NCBI GenBank assembly: GCA_963842835.1
Contig: CAWJIB010000003.1
Span: 124,001-188,000 of the forward strand
DNA: 64,000 nt
From: Roseiarcus sp963842835
GTDB lineage: Bacteria; Pseudomonadota; Alphaproteobacteria; Rhizobiales; Beijerinckiaceae
Reading direction: 5' to 3'
The notes beneath the pieces were generated by a model. That model saw nothing but the letters and a program-made list of their open reading frames with translations. It did no database searches and was not told the origin of the DNA. Position numbers and translations under genes: made by a program. Shown here one piece after another: positions 17,700-26,118 of this stretch (its first letter is position 1; each line of letters starts with the position of its first letter).

Positions 17700-17956
17700 C
17701 AGCGGTTTCGGCATGAAGTCTGGAGCGGTCATGTATTCGGCCTTTTGACGCGGTTCATGACCGCTGGCCCCGATGGGTTTCGCGGATTGGGCTCCCTGCA
17801 TCGCGGCGCGCTTTTGAAGCGCGATGACGGTTCGGAGTGTCCCAACCCAGGTCCTGACCTTTTTGCCGTCGCTACTGTTTGCTCCTTGCTTCGTCTCCGA
17901 CCCTGTGTCTCCGCCTGGTCGGAAAGGGTTTGTCGGGCTTTAGCCCTTCATTTTTC

Positions 17957-18988
17957 TCACGCCGTCTTGGCTTGCGCCGCGGGGCGCCGATAGGCCTCGC
18001 CCGAAGTCAAAACAGCCCAGGCGATCCGAGCGGTTTTGGCCGCCTGCGCCAGCACGGCGACCTTGACCGGGCGACGGGCGAGGATGCCGCGCTGCCACGC
18101 GGTGGCGCGGTCGGTGTTGGCGCGCACGCCGCGCATGATCGTGCTGGCGCCCAACGCCAGCAGCGAGCGTAGCCGCCGCTCCCCTTGCCGGGTGATGCCG
18201 AGCTTCGTCGTTTTACCCCCGCTCGAACTCTCGCGCGGCGTCAGTCCCGCCCAAGCGGCGAAATCGCGCGCCGAATCGAAGCGCCTTCCATCGCCGATCG
18301 CCGCGACAATCGCGTGCGCCGTGATGGCGCCGATGCCGGGGATCGCACATAGCCGCCGCATGTCCGGGTTCTCCTTGGCCGCCGCCATGATCTGAGCTTC
18401 GAGCCCGTCGATATCTCTGGCCAGACTATCGATCTGGCGAGCCAAGGCTTCCAGCGTCGCCTTCAGCGGTTCCGGCACGCGCGCATCGCCAGCCCGCGCC
18501 AGCTCCCGCAATTCGGCAAAGCCCAGCCGGCCTTGCGCCGCGATAATCCCCATCTCGGCGAGCAAGCCGCGAAAGCAGTTCGAAAGCTGGGTCCGCTGTT
18601 TAATCAGAAGCTCGCGCCCGCGCTCGAGCGCGCGCATCGCCTGTTGCTCGACGCTCTTGATCGCCACGTAACGCATATCCGCGCGACCCATCGCCGCGCA
18701 GATCGCCGCCGCATCGCGCGCATCGGTTTTATTGCGCCGAACAAAGGGCTTCACATAGGCCGCCGGAATCAAGCGAACCTCATGCCCGAGCGCGCACAAG
18801 GCGCGCCCCCAATAATGCGCCGAGCCGCAAGCCTCCATCCCAACCGTGCAGCGCGGTTGCTTGCTGAAGAACGCTTCGAGTTGCGCGCGACGAAGCTTCT
18901 TCTGAAAGACAACCTCGCCCTTGGCGCCTTCGCCGTGGATTTGAAAAACCGACTTGGCCAAATCGAGACCGATCGTGATAGCATTCAT
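17957..18988 (-). CDS. IS110-family transposase (DEDD recombinase)
   Basis: 343 residues. The N-terminal RuvC-like DEDD domain starts GLDLAKSVFQIHG (Asp near residue 9) with GMEACGSAHYWGRAL (Glu near 52) and KTDARDAAAIC (Asp near 93). The C-terminal Transposase_20 domain has LCAIPGIGAITAHAIVAAIG, followed by the serine-containing segment AWAGLTPRESSSGGKTTKLG. Length and both domains are those of an intact enzyme, so the element may still be active. These recombinases do not use classical DDE chemistry; known members are guided by an element-encoded RNA. No frameshift or stop is present. Confidence 0.95.
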   Translation of the reverse strand: MNAITIGLDLAKSVFQIHGEGAKGEVVFQKKLRRAQLEAFFSKQPRCTVGMEACGSAHYWGRALCALGHEVRLIPAAYVKPFVRRNKTDARDAAAICAAMGRADMRYVAIKSVEQQAMRALERGRELLIKQRTQLSNCFRGLLAEMGIIAAQGRLGFAELRELARAGDARVPEPLKATLEALARQIDSLARDIDGLEAQIMAAAKENPDMRRLCAIPGIGAITAHAIVAAIGDGRRFDSARDFAAWAGLTPRESSSGGKTTKLGITRQGERRLRSLLALGASTIMRGVRANTDRATAWQRGILARRPVKVAVLAQAAKTARIAWAVLTSGEAYRRPAAQAKTA

Positions 18989-19070
18989 TTGGACGGCTCC
19001 TATCGCTGGTTGGCGAATCGCAACAACGACCAGTTTGGCACGTCGATGCCGTCAGGGGCCGTCCACCCAG

Positions 19071-19110
19071 CATCGCGAGCGAAGCGTGGCGATCCAGAGA
19101 TCGTGAGGCT
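19071..19110 (+). repeat. REP-type dispersed repeat, right part of the copy split by the IS
   Basis: Begins CATCGCGAGCGAAGCGTGGC and ends GATCGTGAGG. It is the distal part of the repeat seen at 34167-34204; the missing left part (GCCGTCAT, 17623-17630) lies on the other side of the IS110 element. It is in inverted orientation to the copy at 19506-19543. Confidence 0.85.
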
Positions 19111-19144
19111 TGCCGATTGGGGCGCAAGCGGAACGTTTGCAAGC

Positions 19145-19432
19145 TCAAGCAAAATCCGCATAGAGGTCCCGCCACTCCGGATTGAATCGCTCGATCGTCA
19201 GCAGCTTCTTGCGGCGTGACAGACCCTTGATTTGCTTCTCGCGCGCAATCGCCGAGGCCATATCTTCGTACATCTCATAATACGCTAGCAATTTGCAGCC
19301 GTACCGGGGTGTGAAGCCGGGCGTCAGCCCTTCCCGGTGCTGGAACACGCGCTGGGGCGAATTCGAGGTGACGCCGGCGTACAGCGTTCCGTTGCGTTGA
19401 CTCGCCATGATGTAGACCGCCGGCCGCCTCAT
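19145..19432 (-). CDS. GIY-YIG nuclease superfamily protein
   Basis: 95-residue single-domain protein. The GIY-YIG core is visible: VYIMASQRNGTLYAGVTSN (the two YI/YAG strands), an arginine in RVFQHREG, and the downstream YEMYEDMASAIAREKQIKG with the catalytic-type Glu. Family members of about 100 residues (YhbQ/UvrC N-terminal-like) are presumed DNA endonucleases of unknown role. ATG 19432 gives a compact domain; ATG 19459 would add nine residues. The gene lies between inverted REP-type repeats (19071-19110 and 19506-19543), a possible REP-associated gene. Confidence 0.85.
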   Translation of the reverse strand: MRRPAVYIMASQRNGTLYAGVTSNSPQRVFQHREGLTPGFTPRYGCKLLAYYEMYEDMASAIAREKQIKGLSRRKKLLTIERFNPEWRDLYADFA

Positions 19433-19505
19433 CGTTCCAGCCTCGGTCGCCAAGTCCATTGCCGTCAATGCCTGTTTTGGGCGCTACGAAGCAAACCGGC
19501 AAACT

Positions 19506-19543
19506 TCACGATCGCTGGATCGCCACGCTTCGCTCGCGATGAC
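19506..19543 (-). repeat. REP-type dispersed repeat, inverted copy
   Basis: TCACGATCGCTGGATCGCCA through CTCGCGATGAC; this is the reverse complement of the 34167-34204 copy with one mismatch. Together with 19071-19110 it brackets the GIY-YIG gene as an inverted pair. Confidence 0.88.
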
Positions 19544-19554
19544 GGCGCCCCCCT

Positions 19555-20982
19555 TCACTCCCGAAATATCTTCCCCGGATTGAACAGGTTCATCGGGTCG
19601 AACGAAACCTTGATGCGCCGCATCAGGTCGAGCGTCTCGGGCGAATGCTCCTCCTCGACATAGCCGATCTTCTTCTGCCCGACGCCGTGCTCGCCGGTGC
19701 AGGTGCCGTCCATCGCGATGGCGCGGTGGGCGAGGCGCGCCGAGAAGCTTTCCGCGCGGGCGATCTCGGCGGGATCGTTCATGTCGACGAGCGGACTGAC
19801 ATGGAAATTGCCGTCGCCGACATGGCCGACGATCGGCGCGACGAGGCCGTGCTCGGCGATGTCGCGCTGCGTCTCCTCGACGCAATCGGCGAGGCGCGAA
19901 ATCGGCACGCAGACGTCGGTGGCGAACGCGCGGGCTCCAGGGCGCAAGCCCGAGACCGCCCAGAACACGTCGTGGCGCGCCTGCCACAGCTTGGAGCGCT
20001 CCTCCGGCTTGGTCGCCCAAACGAAGGATTCACCGCCGTGATCGCCAGCGATTTCGCCGAAGCGCCGCGCCTGCTCGGCGACGCCCTCGTCCGAGCCGTG
20101 GAACTCGACGAACAGCGTCGGCGTCTCGGGCAGGCCGAGCTTCGAATAGACGTTGCACGCCTTCACCTGCAGCGCGTCCAACAGTTCGATGCGCGCGATC
20201 GGCAGACCGGACTGGATGGTCTGGATCGTCGCGTCGCAGGCGGCGCGCACGCTGGAGAACGAGCAATGTCCGCCGGCGATCGCCTCGGGAACGCCGGCGA
20301 GGCGCAGCGTGACTTCGACGATCACGCCGAGCGTGCCTTCCGAGCCGACGAACAGGCGCGTCAGATCGTAGCCGGCGGAGGATTTCTTCGCCCGGCTCGC
20401 GGTGCGTAGGTACGCGCCGTCGGCCGTGACGACGCCGAGCGAGAGGACGTTGTCCTTCATCGTGCCGTAGCGCACCGCGTTTGTGCCGGAGGCCCGCGTC
20501 GCCGCCATGCCGCCGATCGTGGCGTCCGCGCCGGGATCGATCGGGAAGAACAGCCCGCTGTCGCGCAAATATTCGTTGAGCGCCTTGCGCGTCACGCCGG
20601 GCTCGACGACGCAATCGAGGTCTTCCGCGTGAACCGCAAGCACTTGGTTCATGCGCGTGCAATCGAGCGAGACGCCGCCGTGCAGCGCGTTGACATGGCC
20701 CTCGAGCGACGTGCCGGCGCCGAAGGGAACGATCGGCGCGTCATGGGCGGCGCAAATGCGCACGGCGTCGATTACGTCCTGCCGGTTCTGCGCGAAGACG
20801 ACTGCGTCGGGCGGCGCGTTTTCCAGCCAGGTGAGCGTATGGCCGTGCTGCACGCGCACCGCTTGTGACGTGACGAGGCTGTTGCCGAAACGCGCCGCGA
20901 GCGCGCCCGTCAGGTCGGCGACCGTCTTGGCGGAGAGCCGGCCCTCGCGGCGGCGGAGGGTGGCGCGGGGTTCATTCGTCAT
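19555..20982 (-). CDS. FAD-linked oxidase, D-lactate/glycolate dehydrogenase type (GlcD/Dld-like)
   Basis: 475-residue flavoprotein of the vanillyl-alcohol-oxidase fold. The N-terminal PCMH FAD domain has IVPFGAGTSLEGHVNALHGG (pyrophosphate loop) and FFPIDPGADATIGGMAATRASG; the C-terminal FAD-oxidase domain has GHVGDGNFHVSPLVD and GTCTGEHGVGQKKIGY. It would oxidise a D-2-hydroxyacid such as D-lactate or glycolate and pass electrons to the respiratory chain. ATG 20982 follows AAGGGATG; an 800-residue frame running further upstream is chance open sequence. It is divergent from the hyi/glxR relic and glycerate kinase, so a glycolate-to-glycerate context is plausible. Confidence 0.88.
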   Translation of the reverse strand: MTNEPRATLRRREGRLSAKTVADLTGALAARFGNSLVTSQAVRVQHGHTLTWLENAPPDAVVFAQNRQDVIDAVRICAAHDAPIVPFGAGTSLEGHVNALHGGVSLDCTRMNQVLAVHAEDLDCVVEPGVTRKALNEYLRDSGLFFPIDPGADATIGGMAATRASGTNAVRYGTMKDNVLSLGVVTADGAYLRTASRAKKSSAGYDLTRLFVGSEGTLGVIVEVTLRLAGVPEAIAGGHCSFSSVRAACDATIQTIQSGLPIARIELLDALQVKACNVYSKLGLPETPTLFVEFHGSDEGVAEQARRFGEIAGDHGGESFVWATKPEERSKLWQARHDVFWAVSGLRPGARAFATDVCVPISRLADCVEETQRDIAEHGLVAPIVGHVGDGNFHVSPLVDMNDPAEIARAESFSARLAHRAIAMDGTCTGEHGVGQKKIGYVEEEHSPETLDLMRRIKVSFDPMNLFNPGKIFRE

Positions 20983-21159
20983 CGGCGTTTCATCCCTTAA
21001 GGAGCGCGAGGGAAAATCGGGCGCGGGCGGCCCCGGCCCTCGAGTTGGCCCATCCTGCCTCGCCATCGGCGCCTTGGGCAAGGCGCGGGCGGCCGGACTT
21101 GCGCCGCGGGCGGCTGTGCTATGGCGCCGGGCGCTTGCGAGGGGGGTCGGGACGGGTCG

Positions 21160-21705
21160 ATGGATCGGCTGACCGTCATGCCGGTGTTTGTGCGGGTCGT
21201 CGAGGCGGGCGACTTTTCGCGCGCCGCCGGCGATCTGGCGATGGCTCAGCCCACCGTCAAGCATGTCGCGGGGATCGCGACGCCGAAATCGACCATTACG
21301 GAGGTCCATCGCACGCTGGTCGAGACTTTGCGTTACGCCGCCGACCGATTGGAGAAGGAGGGCGCGCTGCTCGTCGTCGAGCCGATCAACCGCTTCTACA
21401 TGCCCGGCTTCTTTCTCACCCACAGCGCCCGCGCGCTCGACGTCATCGAAGAGACCGGCGCGAGCAATCTCAAGCTGCAATACGACGTCTATCACATGCA
21501 GCGGATGGAGGGCGAGCTGACGGCCACGATCGAGAAGAACCTCGCGCTCTCCAGCGCCCGAAGGCTCGGCGTCTCGCTGCCCAACACCGCGACCGCGCAG
21601 GAATTGTTCAATTCCTGCGTCGCGCACGGCGGCGCGGCCTGGGATCATTCGGCGCTGGCGCGGGCGCTGGAAATGATGGCTGATTTCGAGATCGCCAAGG
21701 GGTAG
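21160..21705 (+). pseudogene. In-frame chimeric relic: LysR HTH, hydroxypyruvate isomerase and tartronate semialdehyde reductase fragments
   Basis: 181-codon open frame made of three pieces. Residues 1-35 (MDRLTVMPVFVRVVEAGDFS, then RAAGDLAMAQPTVKHV) are the helix-turn-helix start of a LysR regulator. Residues about 36-127 (AGIATPK, GALLVVEPINRFYMPGFFLT, LKLQYDVYHMQRMEGEL) are the middle of hydroxypyruvate isomerase Hyi. Residues about 128-181 (LGVSLPNTATAQELFNSC, GGAAWDHSALARALEMM) are the C-terminus of 2-hydroxy-3-oxopropionate reductase GlxR. None of the pieces keeps a complete active domain. The likely origin is two large deletions in a regulator-hyi-glxR-glycerate kinase cluster that left one open frame. 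Whether it is translated is unknown. Confidence 0.85.
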
Positions 21706-21712
21706 GAGTAGA

Positions 21713-21806
21713 CCCCTCATCCGGCCCTTCGGGCCACCTTCTCCCGCAAGCGGGCGAAGGGGAGAAGCCCCTCTCCCGTTTACGGGAGAGGGGTTGGGGC
21801 GAGGGT
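21713..21806. repeat. Palindromic intergenic repeat (CTCATCCGG...GGAGAGGGG type)
   Basis: Contains nested inverted repeats: GGCCCTTCGGGCC, CTTCTCCCGCAAGCGGG/CGAAGGGGAGAAG and CCCCTCTCCCG/CGGGAGAGGGG. A related element with different internal arms lies at 51927-52063. Elements of this kind are common intergenic mosaic repeats in alphaproteobacteria and can act as mRNA 3' ends. Confidence 0.8.
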
Positions 21807-21822
21807 TCTTGCGGAGGACGGA

Positions 21823-23097
21823 ATGATCGAACCGCGCGCATTTCTGACCGGCCTGTTTCAGGCCGCGATCGACGCGGCCTCGCCGGCGAAAAGGCTCGCG
21901 CGGTTCCTGCCGGCGCCGCCGAAGGGGCGCACGATCGTCGTCGGCGCGGGCAAGGCCGCCGCGTCGATGGCCGCCGCGGTCGAAGCGGCCTGGCGCGGGC
22001 CGCTCGAAGGCCTCGTCGTCACGCGCTATGGCCATGGCGCGCCGAACGCGCAAATCGAGGTCATCGAGGCCGCTCATCCCGTGCCCGACGACGCGGGGGA
22101 AAAGGCGGCGCTGCGCATTCTCGAATGCGTGAGGAAGTTAAGCGCCGACGATCTCGTGCTTTGCCTCATTTCCGGCGGCGGTTCGGCGCTGCTCGCCGCG
22201 CCGGCGCCCGGCTTGACCCTCGACGACAAGCGCGCGATCAACCGCGCGCTGTTGAAGAGCGGCGCCGACATCGCCGAAATGAATTGCGTGCGAAAGCATC
22301 TCTCGGCGATCAAGGGCGGAAGGCTCGCGCTGGCGGCGGCCCCGGCGCGCGTCGTCAGCCTCGTCATCTCCGATGTGCCCGGCGACGATCTTTCGATCAT
22401 CGCCTCCGGGCCGACTGTTCCCGATCCCTCGACCTCCGCCGAGGCGTTGGCGATCCTCAGGCGCTATCGAATCGACGCGCCCGCGCGCGTCGTCGCTCAT
22501 CTCGAGAGCGTGGCGTCCGAGACGCCGAAGCCGGGCCATCCGCGCTTCGCCGCGGTTTCCAACGTTTTGATCGCGACGCCGCAGATGTCGCTGCAAGCGG
22601 CGGCTCAGGCGGCGCGCGCGGCCGGCGTCACGCCAGTGCTGCTCGGCGACGCGATCGAGGGCGAGGCGCGTGAAGTCGGCAAGGTTTTCGCCGGGATCGC
22701 GCGCTCGGCGGCGCTGCACGGCGAGCCGGCGCGCGGCCCCTGCGTGTTGCTTTCCGGCGGCGAGACCACGGTGACCGTGCGCGGCCAGGGCAGGGGCGGG
22801 CGCAACGCCGAATTCCTGCTCGGCCTCGCCATCGCCCTCAACGGCGCGCCCGGCGTTCACGCGCTTGCCGGCGACACCGACGGCATCGACGGCAGCGAAG
22901 ACAACGCCGGCGCTTATCTTGCGCCCGATACGCTCGCTCGCGCGGCCGCTCTCGGCCTCGGGGCGAAGGATCGCCTCGCCGACAATGACGCCTATTCGCT
23001 GTTTCACGCGCTCGGCGATCTCGTCGTCACCGGGCCGACGCTCACCAACGTCAACGATTTTCGTGCGATTTTGGTTGAGCGCTCGCAGGGCGAATGA
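21823..23097 (+). CDS. Glycerate 2-kinase, MOFRL family
   Basis: 424-residue kinase (GckA/TtuD type) that phosphorylates D-glycerate to 2-phosphoglycerate. The N-terminal DUF4147 domain shows TIVVGAGKAAASMAAAVE and LVLCLISGGGSALLAAPAPG; the C-terminal MOFRL domain shows VLLSGGETTVTVRGQGRGGRNAEFLLGLA and ALAGDTDGIDGSEDNAGAY. All motifs look intact. In serine-cycle or glyoxylate pathways this step feeds 2-phosphoglycerate to enolase. Its neighbours hyi and glxR survive only as a relic immediately upstream, so its glycerate must come from another route. Confidence 0.92.
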   Translation: MIEPRAFLTGLFQAAIDAASPAKRLARFLPAPPKGRTIVVGAGKAAASMAAAVEAAWRGPLEGLVVTRYGHGAPNAQIEVIEAAHPVPDDAGEKAALRILECVRKLSADDLVLCLISGGGSALLAAPAPGLTLDDKRAINRALLKSGADIAEMNCVRKHLSAIKGGRLALAAAPARVVSLVISDVPGDDLSIIASGPTVPDPSTSAEALAILRRYRIDAPARVVAHLESVASETPKPGHPRFAAVSNVLIATPQMSLQAAAQAARAAGVTPVLLGDAIEGEAREVGKVFAGIARSAALHGEPARGPCVLLSGGETTVTVRGQGRGGRNAEFLLGLAIALNGAPGVHALAGDTDGIDGSEDNAGAYLAPDTLARAAALGLGAKDRLADNDAYSLFHALGDLVVTGPTLTNVNDFRAILVERSQGE

Positions 23098-23193
23098 GAG
23101 GGCGCTTGCCAGCGCCGGCCGGTCCCGGTTGACCCGGCCCGGGCGAAATGTTCCCAATCCCCGCGAGCCGAATCCCAACCCCAGGACCCCCCC

Positions 23194-25258
23194 TTGGACT
23201 CCCGTCCCGCTATTTCCAGCAACCCCCTTCTCGAACCCTGGACCGGCCCGTTCGGCGCGCCGCCGTTCGCCCGCATCAGACCTGAGCATTTCCGTCCCGC
23301 CTTCGACGCGGCGCTGGCGCAAAAGCGCGCCGAGATCGACGCAATCGCCGCCAACCCGCAAGCGCCGACGTTCGACAATACGATTTGCGCGCTGGAGCGC
23401 AGCGGCAAGGCGCTCGATCGCGTCGCCTCGGTTTTCTTCAATCTCGCCGGCGCGGACAGCAACGACGCGCTGGAAGAGATCGAGCGCGAGATCGCGCCGA
23501 TCCTGGCGCGCGAGCGCAGCGCGATCTTTCTCAACGACGCGCTGTTCCAGCGCATCGAAGCGCTCCACGCGGGGCAAAGGGAGCTGGCGCTCGATGCGGA
23601 AGCCGCGCGCGCGCTCGATCGCTATCGCACCGCTTTCCTGCGCGCCGGCGCCGGGCTCGCGCCCGACAAGAAGGCGCGGCTCGCCGCGATCGGCGAAAGG
23701 CTGGCGACGCTGGGCGCCCAGTTCGGGCAGAACGTGCTCGCCGACGAAAAAGCGTTCATCCTGATTCTCGACGGCCCCGACGATCTCGTTGGCCTGCCCA
23801 AGAGTTTCCTCGCCGCCGCGGCGCGGACGGCGGCGGAGCGAGGGGCTCCCGGCAAGCACGCCGTCACGCTTTCGCGCTCCTCATACGAGCCGTTCCTGCA
23901 ATTCTCGGCGCGGCGCGATCTGCGCGAGAGGGCCTTTCGCGCCTTCCTCGCGCGCGGCGCAAACGGGGGCGCGCACGACAACGGCGCGATCATGAGCGAG
24001 ACCGTGCAGCTTCGCGCCGAGCGCGCCCGGCTGATGGGGTTTCCCACTTACGCTCATTTCCGCCTCGCCGACACGATGGCCAAGACGCCCGAAGCGGCGC
24101 TCGGCCTGCTCAGGCGGGTCTGGGCGCCGGCGCGCGCGCAGGCGCTGCGCGAGGCGGAAGCGCTTCAGCAGACGATCGTCGCCGAAGGCGGCAATTTCGA
24201 GCTTAAGGCCTGGGACTGGCGCTATTACGCGGAAAAGCGCCGCAGGGCGCTGTTCGACATCGACGAGAGCGAGCTCAAGCGTTATCTGTCGCTGGACGGC
24301 ATGATCGCGGCGGCCTTCGACGTCGCCCATCGCCTGTTCGGCCTTTCCTTCGTCGAGCGCCAGGACATTCCGCTCTATCATTCCGACGCGCGCGCCTGGA
24401 CGGTTGTGGGTCGCAGCGGCGAACCGATCGCCCTCTTCATCGGCGACTATTTCGCGAGGCCCTCGAAGCACAGCGGCGCCTGGATGAGTTCGTTCCGCGA
24501 TCAGCAAAAGCTCGACGGCGAGGTCTTGCCGATCATCGTCAACGTCACGAACTTCGCGCGCGCCGGCGCAGGCGAGGCGTGCCTCCTCGGCATGGACGAG
24601 GCGCATACTTTGTTCCACGAATTCGGCCACGCGCTACACGGCATTCTCTCCAATGTGACATATCCCCTGCTAGCGGGAACCCATGTCGCGACCGACTTCG
24701 TCGAATTTCCCTCGCAGCTCTACGAACACTGGCTCGAGCGTCCCGAGACGCTGCGCCGCTTCGCTCGGCATCACGAGACCGGCGAGCCGATGCCGGAGGC
24801 GCTGATCGCGCGTCTCACCGCGGCGCGCCGCTTCAACCAGGGCTTCGCGACCGTCGAATTCACCGCCTCGGCGCTGGTCGACATGGCGTTGCATCTGCAA
24901 GGCGATCCCGGCGCGATCGACGTCGCCGCCTTCGAGAAGCGCGAGCTCACGGCGATCGGCATGCCCGCGACGATCGCCCCCCGCCATTGCGCGCCGCACT
25001 TCCAGCACATCTTCTCCGCCGACGGCTATTCCGCCGGCTATTACAGCTATCTCTGGTCGGAAATCCTCGACGCGGACGGTTTCGAGGCGTTCGAGGAAAG
25101 CGGCGACGTCTTCGATCCCGCGCTGGCGGCAAGAACTCGAGCGCTTCGTCTATTCGGCCGGCGACACGCGCGAGCCCGACGCCGCCTACCGCGCCTTTCG
25201 CGGCTGCGACCCCGCGCCGGACGCTCTGTTGCGCAAGCGCGGGCTGGCGGGGGAGTGA
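23194..25258 (+). pseudogene. M3 family oligopeptidase (PrlC/Dcp-like), frameshifted near the C-terminus
   Basis: Zinc metallopeptidase of about 687 residues when restored, cutting short peptides in the cytoplasm. The zinc site HTLFHEFGHALHG (HEFGH) is intact, as is the family segment HIFSADGYSAGYYSYLWSE. After DVFDPALAA the frame shifts: the plus-frame tail becomes Arg-rich, whereas another frame continues with ELERFVYSAGDTREPDAAYR and ends at TGA 25256-25258. One extra base near 25130-25136 explains it (2065 bp, 3n+1). TTG 23194 with AGGA 7 nt upstream is the best start. The catalytic core is complete, so even the shifted product might fold; a sequencing indel is equally likely. Confidence 0.85.
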
Positions 25259-25344
25259 GGGCGATTTTGTAGACGCGACCGCCGGTCGCCTCCGGCGCGC
25301 GAGCGCGGTTCTCGGCTCGTCGCCAAAACCGCCCGCCCGCGGAA

Positions 25345-25590
25345 TCAGTAGACGATTTGCAATCCCGGGCAATGCTTCGTCGCCCAATCGCGGTAGTCCT
25401 TCCGGCAGAGCGCGCGGCGCTCTTCGGGCACGATCGGCATGCAGTTGAGCACCTGGGTCTTGGGACAATCGAACGCCGCAGGGTCCGGACTCGGCGCCGG
25501 CTGCGTCTGCGCGACCGCCCCGGCGATGACCGGAAGCGCCACAATCAATCCGAAAGCGAGCTTGAGCATCTTTCTCGGCGTCAGAGCCAT
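25345..25590 (-). CDS. Small secreted cysteine-containing hypothetical protein
   Basis: 81 residues. A Sec signal peptide (MLKLAFGLIVALPVIAGAVA, cleavage after AVA) is followed by a Pro-rich spacer and a mature domain of about 50 residues with four cysteines (DCPK, LNCMP, ALCRKD, KHCPG), probably forming two disulphides in the periplasm. No family recognised. ATG 25590 (MALTPRKM) follows a GGGGTG sequence; ATG 25569 is an alternative. The gene is convergent with the M3 peptidase. Confidence 0.6.
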   Translation of the reverse strand: MALTPRKMLKLAFGLIVALPVIAGAVAQTQPAPSPDPAAFDCPKTQVLNCMPIVPEERRALCRKDYRDWATKHCPGLQIVY

Positions 25591-26118
25591 TGAACTGCAC
25601 CCCATCGGTGAGACACGACGAATTCGGCGATACGGCGGTTTCAGGCTGGAGGCCGCGCGGGCGCCCGTCAAGGTCGGCAGGGCGCAATTACCGCGTCCGC
25701 GAGCGCCGCGGTGATTTCGAGGCCCGTCGCGCATTCGATCTACATATTTTGTCCCGACGGATCGCCTCCGGGGAACACATAGCGTCCGGCGTCACGATGA
25801 AATCGGAGGGCCGTAGACGAGGCCGAAGATTTTCATCAAGGCGAGGATCTTGGATTCGATCTCGCGTGGGAGCACGATCGCCTCGTATTTGAGATCCTGC
25901 AGCAACGGCCGCCAAACCGGCGCGGCTTGCGCAGGGGCCTGGGGTCGCGACGGCGGTTTTAACCAGTCGCAAATGGCTCGCGGCCCCGTCCGCTGGAATG
26001 GCGTCCCCGCGCCGATGGCCCGCGGTTTAGGCAATCGTTAATACTAATTTAGAGGAAAATTAAGCTATTTCGTTCAATTTATTGCGATGCCAATACCGTA
26101 TCGGTCGTGGAGATTTCC
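25591..26118. other. Intergenic region without a firm gene
   Basis: About 530 bp. A minus-strand frame at 25792-26034 (80 codons, ending LLQDLKYEAIVLPREIESKI and MKIFGLVYGPPISS) has plausible protein-like composition but no recognised family and no good ribosome site. The last 80 bp (26040-26118) are AT-rich and probably carry the promoter of the next gene. Confidence 0.35.

Larger units (their letters stand above)
17628..19073 (-). mobile_element. IS110-family insertion sequence (IS1111-like layout) inserted in a REP palindrome
   Basis: About 1.44 kb. Boundaries are inferred from an 11-bp subterminal inverted repeat (TGGACGGCCCC at 17634-17644 and 17670-17680 against GGGGCCGTCCA at 19055-19065) and from CAT trinucleotides at both edges (17628-17630, 19071-19073). 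Joining the flanks at CAT rebuilds an uninterrupted copy of the dispersed REP-type repeat found intact at 34163-34204, so the target was that repeat. The non-coding part is long on the 3' side of the transposase gene (17700-17956) and short on the 5' side, as in the IS1111 group, where a guide (bridge) RNA is expected in that interval. Confidence 0.8.
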
